Assembly (NCBI GenBank): GCA_902615715.1
Contig: CACMQA010000002.1
Span: forward strand, 124,001 to 188,000
Length of the DNA: 64,000 bases
Source: an uncultured Pelagibacteraceae bacterium
GTDB lineage: Bacteria > Pseudomonadota > Alphaproteobacteria > Pelagibacterales > Pelagibacteraceae
Direction: 5' to 3'
The notes under the pieces are model-generated. The model was not told where the DNA came from, did not search any database, and saw nothing but the letters and a program-made list of their open reading frames with translations. This document shows, piece by piece, positions 53,705 through 63,139 of the stretch (the first letter of the stretch is position 1; each line of letters opens with the position of its first letter). Both the position numbers and the translations under genes were made by a program.

Positions 53705-54328
53705 ATGAAAATTACTAAGTTTAAAGAGGACATAACTTCTGAAATTGCTAGCTCATTTGAGAATAGCATTGCAATAGATACTGAAGCGACTGGTCTTCAA
53801 ATACCTGAAAGAGATAAATTAAGTTTAATCCAAATTTGTGACGATAAAGGTAATGTATTTATCATACAGCCTAATAAAAAAAATTACAAAGCTCCCAATT
53901 TAGTTTCTGTATTAGAAAATAATAAAATAATAAAGATTGGGCATTTTCTTAGATTTGATAAAAATGCTCTAGAGTATTTTTTAAAGTGTAAAATTAATAA
54001 TATCTTTGATACTAAAATAGCCTCAAAAATAGTTAGAACATATACAGACGCACATGGTTTAAAAAATCTAGTTCAAGAGTTCTGTAATAAATCTTTAGAT
54101 AAAAGACAAGGAAGCAGTGACTGGAACAAAGATATAAGTGAATTATCTGAAAAACAATTAGAGTATGCTGCTAATGATGTAGTTTACTTACACAAAATTA
54201 AGAACGAACTGGAAAAAATGTTAATTCGTGAAAATAGAATGGAAATATTTAAAAAGTGTCTTGATTTTCTTGATACAAGAGTAAAACTAGACCAAAACGG
54301 ATTCAAATTTGATATTTTTGAACATTAA
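53705..54328 (+). CDS. rnd: Ribonuclease D (short, exonuclease domain only)
   Basis: A 207-residue DEDDy 3'-5' exonuclease: Exo I AIDTEATGLQI (about 22-32), Exo II IKIGHFLRFDKNAL, Exo III YAANDVVYLHKI with Tyr and Asp. The C-terminal HRDC domains of full-length RNase D are absent, as in many alphaproteobacteria. It acts in tRNA 3' processing. It is the first gene of a 10-kb plus-strand block and overlaps kdsD by one base. Confidence 0.9.
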   Translation: MKITKFKEDITSEIASSFENSIAIDTEATGLQIPERDKLSLIQICDDKGNVFIIQPNKKNYKAPNLVSVLENNKIIKIGHFLRFDKNALEYFLKCKINNIFDTKIASKIVRTYTDAHGLKNLVQEFCNKSLDKRQGSSDWNKDISELSEKQLEYAANDVVYLHKIKNELEKMLIRENRMEIFKKCLDFLDTRVKLDQNGFKFDIFEH

Positions 54329-55305
54329 TGAATAAAAAAAATTACATTTCTTTAGCGAACAAAGCAGCTAAAATTCAGATTCAAGAATTAAAAAAAATAA
54401 AAAAAGTTTTCAACAATTCATTTGTTAAAGCAGTTGATTTAATTTTAAATTGTAAAGGTAAGGTTATCTTAGCTGGTATTGGAAAATCAGGTTTAATAGC
54501 AAGAAAAATATCAGCTACATTCTCTAGTGTAGGAATTCCAAGTTTTTTTTGTCACCCTTCTGAAGCTTTACATGGTGATATGGGGCAAATTGAAAGAAAG
54601 GATTTATTAATAATTTTTTCTTACTCAGGAAATACTGCTGAATTATCTAATATGTTAAAATATGCAAATCGTTATAAAATAAAAATAATTGGCATAGCGT
54701 CTAAAAAAGAAAGTCTTCTATTAAAAGCAAGTGATGTAAAACTAATTCTCCCTCAAGTGAAAGAGTCAGACATCACTGGTATGGTACCAACTTCTAGTAC
54801 AACCATTTCATTGTTGCTTGGAGATTGCTTGGCTACAACAGTTATGTATCAAAAAAAATTTTCTAAAGAAAAATTTAAAGTGTTTCACCCAGGTGGGAAT
54901 ATCGGCAAATCATTATTGTTAGCAAAAGATATTATGGTTTCTGGAAATAAAATGCCTGTAATAAATTATAATAAAAATATTAAAGAAGCTTTAATCGAAA
55001 TGAATAAAAAGAAGCTTGGTGTAGTTGTGATTTTAAAAAAGAAAATAATAAAAGGATTAGTTACTGATGGTGATCTTAGAAGAGAATATAAAAAAAACGC
55101 TATGGAAAGTAATTTAAGTAAGCTCATGAATAAATCTCCATTAACTATAAGTGAAAATATGACTGCAGCAAAAGCATTATCAATTTGCAGCGACAAAAAA
55201 ATTACATCACTATTAGTGGTGTCCGAGAAAGACTCTAATAAAAAAAGTAAAAAACTACTTGGAATAATCCATATTCACTTCCTGCTTCAAAACGGAATAA
55301 AATAA
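54328..55305 (+). CDS. kdsD: Arabinose-5-phosphate isomerase (KpsF/GutQ family)
   Basis: Converts ribulose-5-phosphate to arabinose-5-phosphate, the precursor of Kdo. The SIS domain (about 1-200) has LAGIGKSGLIARKISATFSS, HPSEALHGDMGQI with the catalytic histidine, and FSYSGNTAEL; two CBS domains follow (about 205-325). The 325-residue length is normal. It is coupled by TAATG overlaps to rnd and lptC, the common alphaproteobacterial order. Confidence 0.94.
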   Translation: MNKKNYISLANKAAKIQIQELKKIKKVFNNSFVKAVDLILNCKGKVILAGIGKSGLIARKISATFSSVGIPSFFCHPSEALHGDMGQIERKDLLIIFSYSGNTAELSNMLKYANRYKIKIIGIASKKESLLLKASDVKLILPQVKESDITGMVPTSSTTISLLLGDCLATTVMYQKKFSKEKFKVFHPGGNIGKSLLLAKDIMVSGNKMPVINYNKNIKEALIEMNKKKLGVVVILKKKIIKGLVTDGDLRREYKKNAMESNLSKLMNKSPLTISENMTAAKALSICSDKKITSLLVVSEKDSNKKSKKLLGIIHIHFLLQNGIK

Positions 55306-55907
55306 TGTCTAGAAAAAAAAAAGTAATTTTAATTCAATCTTCTTTATTGTTTGCAGGTTTATTTATTCTGATTTTTACTTATTTAAATTTTGATAAAAGA
55401 TCCTCAAATAAAATTTTTACAGAAGAGGTTAAGTTAGAAATTGATAAAAAGATTAAGAAAGACAGTACAAGTGAAAATGTATTTTACGATATAGAATATT
55501 CAGGAATAGATCTTTCAGGCAATAGATATATCCTAAAAGCAAAAGAAGCGAGAAACGATGAAAATATTGATGGTCTTTTGGATCTCAAATATGTGAACGC
55601 AGTTTTTTATTTTAAAAATGATAAAATTTTAAATATTTCTTCAGACACTGGGATGTATAATAATAGAACTTTAGACATGTTATTTGAAAAAAATGTTAAA
55701 GGTAATTACGAAGGAAGTAACTTAAACGCTGAAAAAGCTGAATATTTGAACACAAAAAATCTATTATTTATTACAGATAATGTAAAACTAGTAGATTTTA
55801 GAGGTACAATGTTGGCGGACAAATTAATATTTGATATAAAAAATAATACATTAGATATTAGTTCATCAGAGAATGAAAAAGTTAACGCAAACATAAATTA
55901 CAAATGA
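55305..55907 (+). CDS. lptC: LPS export protein LptC
   Basis: A 200-residue bitopic inner-membrane protein: one N-terminal helix (VILIQSSLLFAGLFILIFTYL, about 7-27) and a periplasmic jelly-roll part. YDIEYSGIDLSGNRYILKAKEA matches the LptC start strand, and the later strands (MLFEKNVKGNYEGSNLNAEKAEY) also fit the shared LptC/LptA fold. It forms the bridge from LptB2FG to the periplasm. It overlaps lptB directly by four bases; the lptA gene usually found between them is absent. Confidence 0.82.
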   Translation: MSRKKKVILIQSSLLFAGLFILIFTYLNFDKRSSNKIFTEEVKLEIDKKIKKDSTSENVFYDIEYSGIDLSGNRYILKAKEARNDENIDGLLDLKYVNAVFYFKNDKILNISSDTGMYNNRTLDMLFEKNVKGNYEGSNLNAEKAEYLNTKNLLFITDNVKLVDFRGTMLADKLIFDIKNNTLDISSSENEKVNANINYK

Positions 55908-56659
55908 AAAAAACCTTTAGGATCCTCAAATTTAAAAAAGATAAACCAATATTCGAAGTAAAAGATTTAAGTAAATCATTTGATGGAAGGCCAGTATTAA
56001 AAAAACTTTCATTGAAGGTTTATCCAGGAGAGTGTGTTGGTATTTTAGGACCAAATGGGTGCGGAAAGACAACTTTGTTTTCAATGTGTATTGGGGAACA
56101 AAAAATTGATGGTGGAAGAATTTTTCTTAATAACAAAAGTATAGAAAACATTCCAACACATTTAAGATCTAAAGAAGGTATTGGATATTTACCTCAACAA
56201 AGAAGTGTTTTTAATATGACTGTATATGATAATATTATTGGAATAGCACAAATTTCAATAAAAGGAACTAAGAGTCAAAAAGAAATAACTGAAAAAATTT
56301 TAGATGAATTTAACTTACAACATCTTAGAAGTTTAAGCGCATCAGTTTTGTCAGGAGGTGAAGTAAAACGTTTAATGATGGCCCGAATTATGATAAATAA
56401 ACCAAAAATAGTTTTACTTGATGAACCATTAGCAGCGTTAGATCCTTTAGTAATCCAAGATATACAAAAATATATAATGAAGATTCAATCGAACGGTACA
56501 TCTATTTTAGTCACTGACCATAATGTAAAAAATTTATTTGATATTACTGATAGAAGTTATGTTCTTGGTGAAAACACTGTAATTGCTGAAGGAACTTCTA
56601 GAGATCTTTTGAAGTCTACAAAAGCAATTCAACATTATTTTGGATCCAATTTTTCTTAA
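55904..56659 (+). CDS. lptB: LPS export ABC transporter ATPase
   Basis: A 251-residue ABC ATPase with Walker A GPNGCGKTTLF (about 49-59), LPQQRSVF, signature LSGGEVKR and Walker B IVLLDEPLAALDP, close to the LptB pattern. About 15 residues precede the usual start (MKKTFRILKFKKDKP). It powers LPS extraction from the inner membrane. The next gene, aroA, starts seven bases later. Confidence 0.93.
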   Translation: MKKTFRILKFKKDKPIFEVKDLSKSFDGRPVLKKLSLKVYPGECVGILGPNGCGKTTLFSMCIGEQKIDGGRIFLNNKSIENIPTHLRSKEGIGYLPQQRSVFNMTVYDNIIGIAQISIKGTKSQKEITEKILDEFNLQHLRSLSASVLSGGEVKRLMMARIMINKPKIVLLDEPLAALDPLVIQDIQKYIMKIQSNGTSILVTDHNVKNLFDITDRSYVLGENTVIAEGTSRDLLKSTKAIQHYFGSNFS

Positions 56660-56666
56660 TCCTTAG

Positions 56667-58007
56667 ATGTCAAATAAAAGTTTTAATTTAAATATTAAAG
56701 ACATAATTCCTCCATTTAGTAAAACAATAAAAGTTGATAGTGATAAATCAATTTCGATTAGAAGTTTGCTTATTGGCGCAATTAGTCAAAATTTATCAAG
56801 CGTAAAAAATATTTTAGAATCTGAAGATGTAATTTCTACAATTAATTGCCTTAAAAAATTAGGCGTAAAAATTATAAAAAAAAAGGGTATGTTAAATATA
56901 TATGGCAAAGGGCTTGGTTCTCTCACAGCAAAAAAAAATTTAAAGCTTGATTTTGGTAATTCAGGAACGTTAGCAAGACTTATTATGGGATTACTATCTA
57001 CGACACCTAGAATAAAATTAAATTTAACTGGCGATCATTCTTTAAGAAAAAGAAACATGAAAAAAATTATAATGCTGATGTCTGAATTCGGAGCATCTTT
57101 TGAACCAAAAAAAAAATTTAACTTTCCAATTAAGATAACATCGTCAGAAATGCCCATAGGTATAAATTATAAAGCAGGTGTATCGGCTCAATTAAAAAGT
57201 GCTGTTATACTTGCTGGGCTTAATTCATATGGTACTACTAAAATATTAGAGCAAGAGCAAAGTAGAGACCATACAGAAAAAATGCTGTCCCACAATAAAG
57301 ATGTAATTAAGATTGTAAAAAAGAAAAATAAAATTATTGAAATCAGTGGAAAAAAAAAATTAAAAAATATAAAAGTAAATGTTTTTGGAGATCCATCTTC
57401 TGCAGCTTTTTTTTGTGCATTAACTCTGCTTAAAAAACGATCTAAATTAAAAATTTCAAATGTAGGCTTAAACCCTACCAGAACTGGGTTTTATCATCTT
57501 TTAAAAAAACATGGTGCTAAAATACAATTTAGAAATTTAAAAAAAAATAATGGAGAACTTTATGGTGATATTTATATTAAAAGTAGTAAATTAAAACCAA
57601 TTAAGGCCTCAAAAAAATATTATGTTAATTCTACCGATGAATATCCAATTTTATTTGTCATAGCGGCCTTAACAAAAGGTGTTTCGATTTTTAAAGGAAT
57701 AAAAGATTTAGCTAACAAAGAGAGCAACCGAATAACGGAAATGCAAAAAACTTTATCACAAATCGGAGTGAAAACTAAATCAACTAAAAATGAACTTAAA
57801 ATTTTCGGCACAGAGCATGTTGATACAGATAATAAAATAACGATTCCCAATCTTGGTGATCATCGTATATGTATGTCATCATTTATTTTAGCAATTTTAA
57901 CAGGCGTTAGGACAAATATAAAAAATTTTGAAACAGTTAATACTTCTTCTCCATCCTTTTTAAAAATAATGAAATCATTAGGAGCCAGATTTGAAATACA
58001 AAAATAA
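56667..58007 (+). CDS. aroA: 5-enolpyruvylshikimate-3-phosphate synthase
   Basis: A 446-residue two-domain shikimate-pathway enzyme. Landmarks are DSDKSISIRSLLIG (DKS and Arg kept, the usual His of SISHR is Ile), DFGNSGTLARL, GDHSLRKRNM, SAQLKSAVILAG, the catalytic Asp/Glu in STDEYPILFV, KESNR and GDHRICMS. Several substitutions resemble the less glyphosate-sensitive class II enzymes; this is not tested. It overlaps cmk by 17 bases. Confidence 0.94.
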   Translation: MSNKSFNLNIKDIIPPFSKTIKVDSDKSISIRSLLIGAISQNLSSVKNILESEDVISTINCLKKLGVKIIKKKGMLNIYGKGLGSLTAKKNLKLDFGNSGTLARLIMGLLSTTPRIKLNLTGDHSLRKRNMKKIIMLMSEFGASFEPKKKFNFPIKITSSEMPIGINYKAGVSAQLKSAVILAGLNSYGTTKILEQEQSRDHTEKMLSHNKDVIKIVKKKNKIIEISGKKKLKNIKVNVFGDPSSAAFFCALTLLKKRSKLKISNVGLNPTRTGFYHLLKKHGAKIQFRNLKKNNGELYGDIYIKSSKLKPIKASKKYYVNSTDEYPILFVIAALTKGVSIFKGIKDLANKESNRITEMQKTLSQIGVKTKSTKNELKIFGTEHVDTDNKITIPNLGDHRICMSSFILAILTGVRTNIKNFETVNTSSPSFLKIMKSLGARFEIQK

Positions 58008-58644
58008 AAAAATTCAAATTTCTTGTGACGGTGGTGCAGCAACAGGAAAATCAACTGGAGCTAAAATGATATCTAAAAAATACAACTTAAAGTTTTTATC
58101 CTCTGGTTTATTGTATCGATATGCAAGTTTCTTAATTTTAAAACATAAGCCTAAAAATGAAATTAAATTTATTAAATCTAGATTTAAAAATCTTAATTAT
58201 AAAAAGATTGAAAAAATTGATCTTCATACGCCTGATATTTCAGCTCATACTTCAATAATTGCAAAAGTAAAAAAAATTAGAGATATATTAAAAATATTCC
58301 AGATAAAATTTTCAAAAAAAAATAAAAATTGCTGTATTGAAGGAAGAGATATTTCTACAAAAATACTACCTTCTTCTGATTTAAAATTTTTTTTTAAATG
58401 CAGTTTACAGATAGCTGCTACTAGAAGATATAAAGAATTAAAAAAAAAAAATACTAAAATTAAGTTTGAAGAAGTGAAAAAAGCCCTAAGAATAAGAAAT
58501 ATTAAAGATACTAAAAGAAAACACTCCCCTTTACTTAAACATAGAAATTCGATAGAAATCGACACCGGAAAATTAACTAAACAAGCAATGTTAGCAAAAA
58601 TGTCCCGGTATGTAGAGAAAGTTATAGAAAAAAATGAAAAATGA
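57991..58644 (+). CDS. cmk: Cytidylate kinase
   Basis: A 217-residue nucleoside monophosphate kinase with the P-loop ISCDGGAATGKSTGAKMISKK (GxxxTGKST), FLSSGLLYRYAS and CCIEGRDISTKILP. No in-frame ATG precedes the P-loop, so a TTG at 57991 inside the aroA end is the probable start. It phosphorylates CMP and dCMP. The order aroA-cmk-rpsA is conserved across proteobacteria; it overlaps rpsA by 11 bases. Confidence 0.92.
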   Translation: MKYKNKKIQISCDGGAATGKSTGAKMISKKYNLKFLSSGLLYRYASFLILKHKPKNEIKFIKSRFKNLNYKKIEKIDLHTPDISAHTSIIAKVKKIRDILKIFQIKFSKKNKNCCIEGRDISTKILPSSDLKFFFKCSLQIAATRRYKELKKKNTKIKFEEVKKALRIRNIKDTKRKHSPLLKHRNSIEIDTGKLTKQAMLAKMSRYVEKVIEKNEK

Positions 58645-60346
58645 ATTAGAAACAAAAAACCCAAGTTCTCTTCACAAAGAATTCCAAAATTTACTAGATC
58701 AAGACTTCAAAGATAGAAAGCTTAAAGAAAACGAAGTAATTAGTGCTACAGTTTCAGAGATTACAAAAAACTTTGTAGTTGTTGATTGTAAAGCAAAAAT
58801 GGAGGGCATGATCCCATTAGAAGAATTTAAAGTAAATGATGAGCTGTCGAAAATAAAAGTTGGTTCAAAAATAGATGTATTTCTAGAAAGAATTGAAAGT
58901 TTCAAAGGAGAGATAATAATTTCCCGAGATAAAGCGAGAAAAATAAAAACTTGGAAAAAAATGGAAAAAGTTTTTGAGACACAAGAAGAAATGACGGGAT
59001 ACATCACAGGTAAAGTCAAAGGAGGTTTCATTGCAAATGTTGAGGGATTACCTTGTTTCATGCCATCTTCTCAAATAGATGTAAAACCTTTAAAGAAGGT
59101 TGATCATTTGCTTAACACGCCAATAAAAGTTCTAGCTACTAGAATTGATAAAAATAGAGGAAACGTTTGTGTTTCTCGAAGAGCAGTGCTTGAGAAAAGT
59201 AAAAATGCAATTATTTCTGAGGCGCTTAAAAATATAAAAGAAGGTGACATAATAAATGATGCAATAGTTAAAGCGACCACTGATTGGGGAATATTTTTAG
59301 ATATTAATGGAATAGACGCTCTTCTACACGTTTCTGATCTTAGTCATGGTAGAGTTAAGAAACCATCTGATCTTGTAACAATAGGTCAAAAATTGAAAGT
59401 TAAAATTACTAAAATTGATGAAAAGACAAATCGTGTATCCGCATCTATCAAAGCTCTGACGGAAGACCCTTTTGCAAACATTGATAAGAAATATAAAATT
59501 GGCGAAACTTATGAGGGTGAAGTAACAAAAATAATGGACTATGGATGTTTTATAAAAATTGAAGATGGTATTGAAGGTTTAATACATAATTCAGAGTTAG
59601 ATTGGACAAATAGAAACGTAAAACCAAGTAAGATTTTATCAGTTTCACAAAAAATTAAGTTTAAAATTGTAAATATGGATAAAGAAACAAAAAGAATTTC
59701 TTTATCTTATAAAGCAACTTTACCGAACCCATGGGATAAAATTAAAGATAAGATTGGTAAAGAAGTAAAAATGAAAATTACTGCTATCACAGACAAAGCA
59801 ATATTCGGTGAACTTGTGGAATTTAAAATTTCAGGAATGCTCCACTATAAAGAACTCTCTTTCCAAGAGGATATAAAAGAACTTAAAAAATTCAAAAAAA
59901 ATGATGTTGTCAGTGTTAAAATTATTGAAATCAAAGATGATAAAATTAAATTTTCAAAAAGAGCGCTAGAGAAAGATCCTCTAGATTGGTTTAAAGATAA
60001 TAATAAAAAACTCGGTGATATCGTCACTACACGAGTCCATGAAGTTTTAAAAACTGGGGTTAAAGTTTCAGTTGATAAAGAGAAAAAACTAATAGTATTA
60101 ATTAAGAAAAACGACCTAGCAAAAGAGACATCTGATGCTAGACCAGAAGTTTTTTCACAAGGGAATGCGCTAGACGCTAAAATTACAGAATTAGACTTCG
60201 TGCTTCGAAAAATAAAGTTAAGTGTAAAAGCTGCTCAAATTGATGAAGAAAAGTCTCTTATTGCAAAATTTGGTGAAGGGGCAACAAAATCTGGTGCGAC
60301 CCTAAAAGGAATTTTTGAAAAAGCAATAGGTAAAAAAAAAAAGTAG
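58634..60346 (+). CDS. rpsA: 30S ribosomal protein S1
   Basis: A 570-residue protein with about six S1 RNA-binding repeats; clear ones include GDIINDAIVKATTDWGIFLDINGIDALLHVSDLSHG and GETYEGEVTKIMDYGCFIKIEDGIEGLIHNSELDW. S1 helps recruit mRNA to the ribosome, which may matter here since many genes lack a good Shine-Dalgarno sequence. It starts within cmk and precedes ihfB by eight bases. Confidence 0.96.
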   Translation: MKNELETKNPSSLHKEFQNLLDQDFKDRKLKENEVISATVSEITKNFVVVDCKAKMEGMIPLEEFKVNDELSKIKVGSKIDVFLERIESFKGEIIISRDKARKIKTWKKMEKVFETQEEMTGYITGKVKGGFIANVEGLPCFMPSSQIDVKPLKKVDHLLNTPIKVLATRIDKNRGNVCVSRRAVLEKSKNAIISEALKNIKEGDIINDAIVKATTDWGIFLDINGIDALLHVSDLSHGRVKKPSDLVTIGQKLKVKITKIDEKTNRVSASIKALTEDPFANIDKKYKIGETYEGEVTKIMDYGCFIKIEDGIEGLIHNSELDWTNRNVKPSKILSVSQKIKFKIVNMDKETKRISLSYKATLPNPWDKIKDKIGKEVKMKITAITDKAIFGELVEFKISGMLHYKELSFQEDIKELKKFKKNDVVSVKIIEIKDDKIKFSKRALEKDPLDWFKDNNKKLGDIVTTRVHEVLKTGVKVSVDKEKKLIVLIKKNDLAKETSDARPEVFSQGNALDAKITELDFVLRKIKLSVKAAQIDEEKSLIAKFGEGATKSGATLKGIFEKAIGKKKK

Positions 60347-60354
60347 AAAAATAA

Positions 60355-60636
60355 TTGTCGCGACTAAAGCTAATAAAGCAGCTTAAAAAAAAAATCCCTC
60401 AACTTAATCACTCAGAATTAAACGCGATAATTAATAATTTTTCTAAAGGCATTTCTAAATCTTTAAAAAACGGTTATAATATAGAAATTCGGGGCCTTGG
60501 AAGGTTCTATTGCAAAAAATTAAAAGAAAATTTTAATGCAAGGAATCCAGCCACGAACGAACTAATATATAAGCCAGAAAGAGTTAAAATAAGATTTAGG
60601 GCTTCAAAAAAATTAAATAAAGTCATTAATGAATAA
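60355..60636 (+). CDS. ihfB: Integration host factor subunit beta
   Basis: A 93-residue HU/IHF-family DNA-bending protein. It has the N-terminal helices (LIKQLKKKIPQLNHSELNAIINNFSKGI), then IEIRGLGRFYCKKLKENFNARNPATNE with the conserved RNPxT beta-arm tip, here ARNPATNE. The position right after rpsA is the ihfB locus. The start is a TTG at 60355, as no ATG or GTG fits the family N-terminus. It overlaps pyrF by eight bases. Confidence 0.9.
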   Translation: MSRLKLIKQLKKKIPQLNHSELNAIINNFSKGISKSLKNGYNIEIRGLGRFYCKKLKENFNARNPATNELIYKPERVKIRFRASKKLNKVINE

Positions 60637-61297
60637 AAAACCTAAAATATTTATAGCTTGCGATACAACAAGTCTAACAAAAGTAAAAAAAATTATAAAG
60701 CAATCAAAATCAAACAAAATCAAAATTGGCTATAAATTTGGCTTAGAATTTATGAACTGTAAAAAAGGTAGGCAATTTATTTCCACGTTAAAAAATAAAA
60801 TTATTTTTGTAGATTTAAAATTAAATGACACGGTAAACACAATGGTTTCAGCAGTGAAAGCACTGAAAGATCTAAAAATAAATTATCTTACGGTTCATAT
60901 TTCTTCTGGTCTAGCGGCTCTTAAAGCTGTAAAAAAAGTTTCAGGATTTACAAAAATTGTAGGAGTTACAACTTTAACTTCATTAAATAATAAAGATTTA
61001 AGAATTATTGGATACAATAAGTCAGTTAAAAATTTAGTGATCCATCAAGCAAAACTTGCAAAAAAAGCATCCTTGGATGGCTTAGTTTGTAGTCCTTATG
61101 AAGTAAGTACAGTAAGAAAAATTTTTAAAAAGGAAATCATTACCCCTGGGGTGCAAATAGGAAAAAGAAATTACGATCAAAAACGTTCTATGGAAGCTAA
61201 AAAAGTCAAATCTGATTGGTTAGTTATTGGAAGAGCGATTACAGCTCGAAGAAATATTAAGAAGAATATTCAAAATCTTGCTAAAGAATTAAAATAA
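60629..61297 (+). CDS. pyrF: Orotidine 5'-phosphate decarboxylase
   Basis: A 222-residue TIM-barrel enzyme for the last step of UMP synthesis. The catalytic Asp-Lys-Asp set is kept in FVDLKLNDTVNT (about 67-78; family pattern DLKxxDIPNT, with IP here TV). DGLVCSPYEV, TPGVQ and DQKRS plus VIGRAIT form the phosphate end; the usual GIRP is GVQI and the usual VGRPIT Pro is Ala. These changes are mild beside those in the following trp genes, and decarboxylase activity remains likely. Confidence 0.88.
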   Translation: MNKKPKIFIACDTTSLTKVKKIIKQSKSNKIKIGYKFGLEFMNCKKGRQFISTLKNKIIFVDLKLNDTVNTMVSAVKALKDLKINYLTVHISSGLAALKAVKKVSGFTKIVGVTTLTSLNNKDLRIIGYNKSVKNLVIHQAKLAKKASLDGLVCSPYEVSTVRKIFKKEIITPGVQIGKRNYDQKRSMEAKKVKSDWLVIGRAITARRNIKKNIQNLAKELK

Positions 61298-61914
61298 TGA
61301 AAATAAAGATTTGTGGCTTAAATCCAATCAGGGATGTTCGGTTATGTATTGACCTTAAAGTATCATTGTTAGGATTCGTTTTTTATAAAAAATCTCCACG
61401 AAACGTACTTCTGTCAGATATTAAAATGCTTTCTAATTATGACAAAAAAAGCTCATCTTTTGTAGCTGTAACAGTTAACCCAAGTAATGAATTCATTAAA
61501 TCAAATCTAGTAGGAAATTTTGATTTTATTCAACTACATGGATCTGAAACAAGAGAACGGGTTGCAGAGATTAAAAATATGGGTCTTAAAACAATCAAAG
61601 CTATTAAAGTTATAGAAGAAAAAGATGTAGATTCCTATAAAGATTATGAAGGAGTAGCAGACTTGATATTATTTGACTCAAATTCTATGGAAAAATCAAA
61701 AAGTATCCCAAGAGATTTGCTTTCAAAAATTCCTAAGGGTGATAAATTTTGTCTAGCAGGTGCTATAGACTCTAAAAATATGCCAGAATATAGTCAATTA
61801 GGCTTTAGTTTCTTAGATCTTTCTTCAGGACTAGAAAGAGAAAATTTAAAAGGATACAAAGATCATCTTAAAATAAAAAAATTTATGGATAAAGTAAATG
61901 AGCTTGAGAATTAA
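61297..61914 (+). CDS. trpF: Phosphoribosylanthranilate isomerase (TrpF), divergent
   Basis: A 205-residue TIM barrel that normally rearranges phosphoribosylanthranilate. The general base Cys6 (KICG), Arg35 in KKSPRNV and the acid Asp127 in LILFDSN are present. The GGTG-type phosphate/substrate loop that normally follows that Asp is missing: it reads MEKSKSIPRDLL. LAGGL is LAGAI, while DLSSGLE is kept. It overlaps trpB by 17 bases. The locus is the standard trpF position, but substrate binding may differ. Confidence 0.8.
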   Translation: MKIKICGLNPIRDVRLCIDLKVSLLGFVFYKKSPRNVLLSDIKMLSNYDKKSSSFVAVTVNPSNEFIKSNLVGNFDFIQLHGSETRERVAEIKNMGLKTIKAIKVIEEKDVDSYKDYEGVADLILFDSNSMEKSKSIPRDLLSKIPKGDKFCLAGAIDSKNMPEYSQLGFSFLDLSSGLERENLKGYKDHLKIKKFMDKVNELEN

Positions 61915-63139
61915 AAAAGGTATTCCACTAATTGATCAGTACGATAAAAATTGTATGTGGGGTGGAAAATTTGGTGGGAATTTCGTTCCAGAGACATTAA
62001 AAAAACCCATAGATGATTTAACTAAACTCTTCGAAAAATTAAGAAAAGATAAGAGCTTTTTAAAAGAAAGAGATGATTATTTTAAAAACTATGTTGGCTC
62101 ACCTACGCCACTAATCCGTCTCGATAATTTAACAGATTACTTAGGTGGTGCACAAATTTGGGCTAAGGTTGTATCGGAAAATCCAGGGACGGCCCATAAA
62201 GTTTATAATGTCTTAGTTCACTGCTTAATGGCGAGACGTGCTGGCAAAAAATATGTCTGTACGGACACAGGTGCGGGGATGAATGGAAAAAATTTAGCAA
62301 TGGTTGGAAAGATGCTCGGATTGAAGGTTAAAATTTTTATGGGTTTAGTAGATATTAAACGCCAGAAAAAAAATGTTGATGTCATGAAGAAGTATGGAGC
62401 AGAAGTTGTTCCTGTTACTACTGGAAGTCAGACACTTGTTGATGCTGTCTCTGAATGCATGAGATATTTCGTGGCCAATTGCGATACCACACATTTAGTA
62501 GTTGGCAGTGCTGTGGGCCCAGCAATCTGGATCCGTATCTGTGCTTGGAGTGCGGCTCAGATTTCAAGAGAGTTAATAGTTCAAATAAAGGAGGAGTTTG
62601 GAAAAATTCCAAAAAAATTAAAACTTTTAAATTGTATAGGCGGTGGTAGTTCTGCTTTAGGTTTTTGGAATGAGTTTATTGATTATGACAAAAAGCAAGT
62701 GGAGCTCATTGGGGTTGAAGCAGGTGGAAGTAAAAAATCAAAAAAACATGCAGCACCTCTTACCAACGGATCAAAAATTGGAATACTACATGGATCGGCT
62801 CAATACGTAATACAAGATGCCGATGGACAAATTGGAGAGACAGAATCGATCTCGGCTGGGCTTGATTACCCGGGAATTTCCGCGATACATTGTTTCTTAA
62901 AAGATACAAAGCGAGCAAGATATACCTCCGCAACTGATGAAGAAGCTCTTAATGCATATAAACTTGTTTCTAAATTTGAAAATATTTCACCATCTCTAGA
63001 ACCTAGTCACGCTTTTGCCGAAGCAATCAGGATTGCGCCTAAATTAAGCAAGGATACAGTGTTGATTATAAATAGTTGTGGCCACTCACTAAAAGATTCA
63101 ATTATAATTAAAAGTAAACTTGGTTATTACACAGAATGA
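61898..63139 (+). CDS. trpB: Tryptophan synthase beta-like PLP enzyme with altered active site
   Basis: A 413-residue type II PLP protein that aligns with TrpB end to end (FGGNFVPETL at the start; HGxxxYVxQDxxGQI and SAGLDYPG in the C-terminal half). The PLP lysine is Lys101 (AHK) and the PLP phosphate loop is GGGSS (248-252); Glu368 matches Glu350. However, the catalytic Glu109 of the Salmonella enzyme is Asp123, Asp305 is Arg341, GAGQHG is GAGMNG, KRED is KVVS, GPHPYP is GPAIWI and SGRGDKD is CGHSLKD. Beta-replacement chemistry is likely, but the indole/serine specificity may have changed. Confidence 0.8.
   Translation: MSLRIKKGIPLIDQYDKNCMWGGKFGGNFVPETLKKPIDDLTKLFEKLRKDKSFLKERDDYFKNYVGSPTPLIRLDNLTDYLGGAQIWAKVVSENPGTAHKVYNVLVHCLMARRAGKKYVCTDTGAGMNGKNLAMVGKMLGLKVKIFMGLVDIKRQKKNVDVMKKYGAEVVPVTTGSQTLVDAVSECMRYFVANCDTTHLVVGSAVGPAIWIRICAWSAAQISRELIVQIKEEFGKIPKKLKLLNCIGGGSSALGFWNEFIDYDKKQVELIGVEAGGSKKSKKHAAPLTNGSKIGILHGSAQYVIQDADGQIGETESISAGLDYPGISAIHCFLKDTKRARYTSATDEEALNAYKLVSKFENISPSLEPSHAFAEAIRIAPKLSKDTVLIINSCGHSLKDSIIIKSKLGYYTE

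Noticed and set aside
62418..62649. Two open frames overlapping trpB, considered as a sign of a frameshift
   Set aside because: The trpB frame is intact from start to stop and aligns with TrpB throughout; the others lack any family resemblance.
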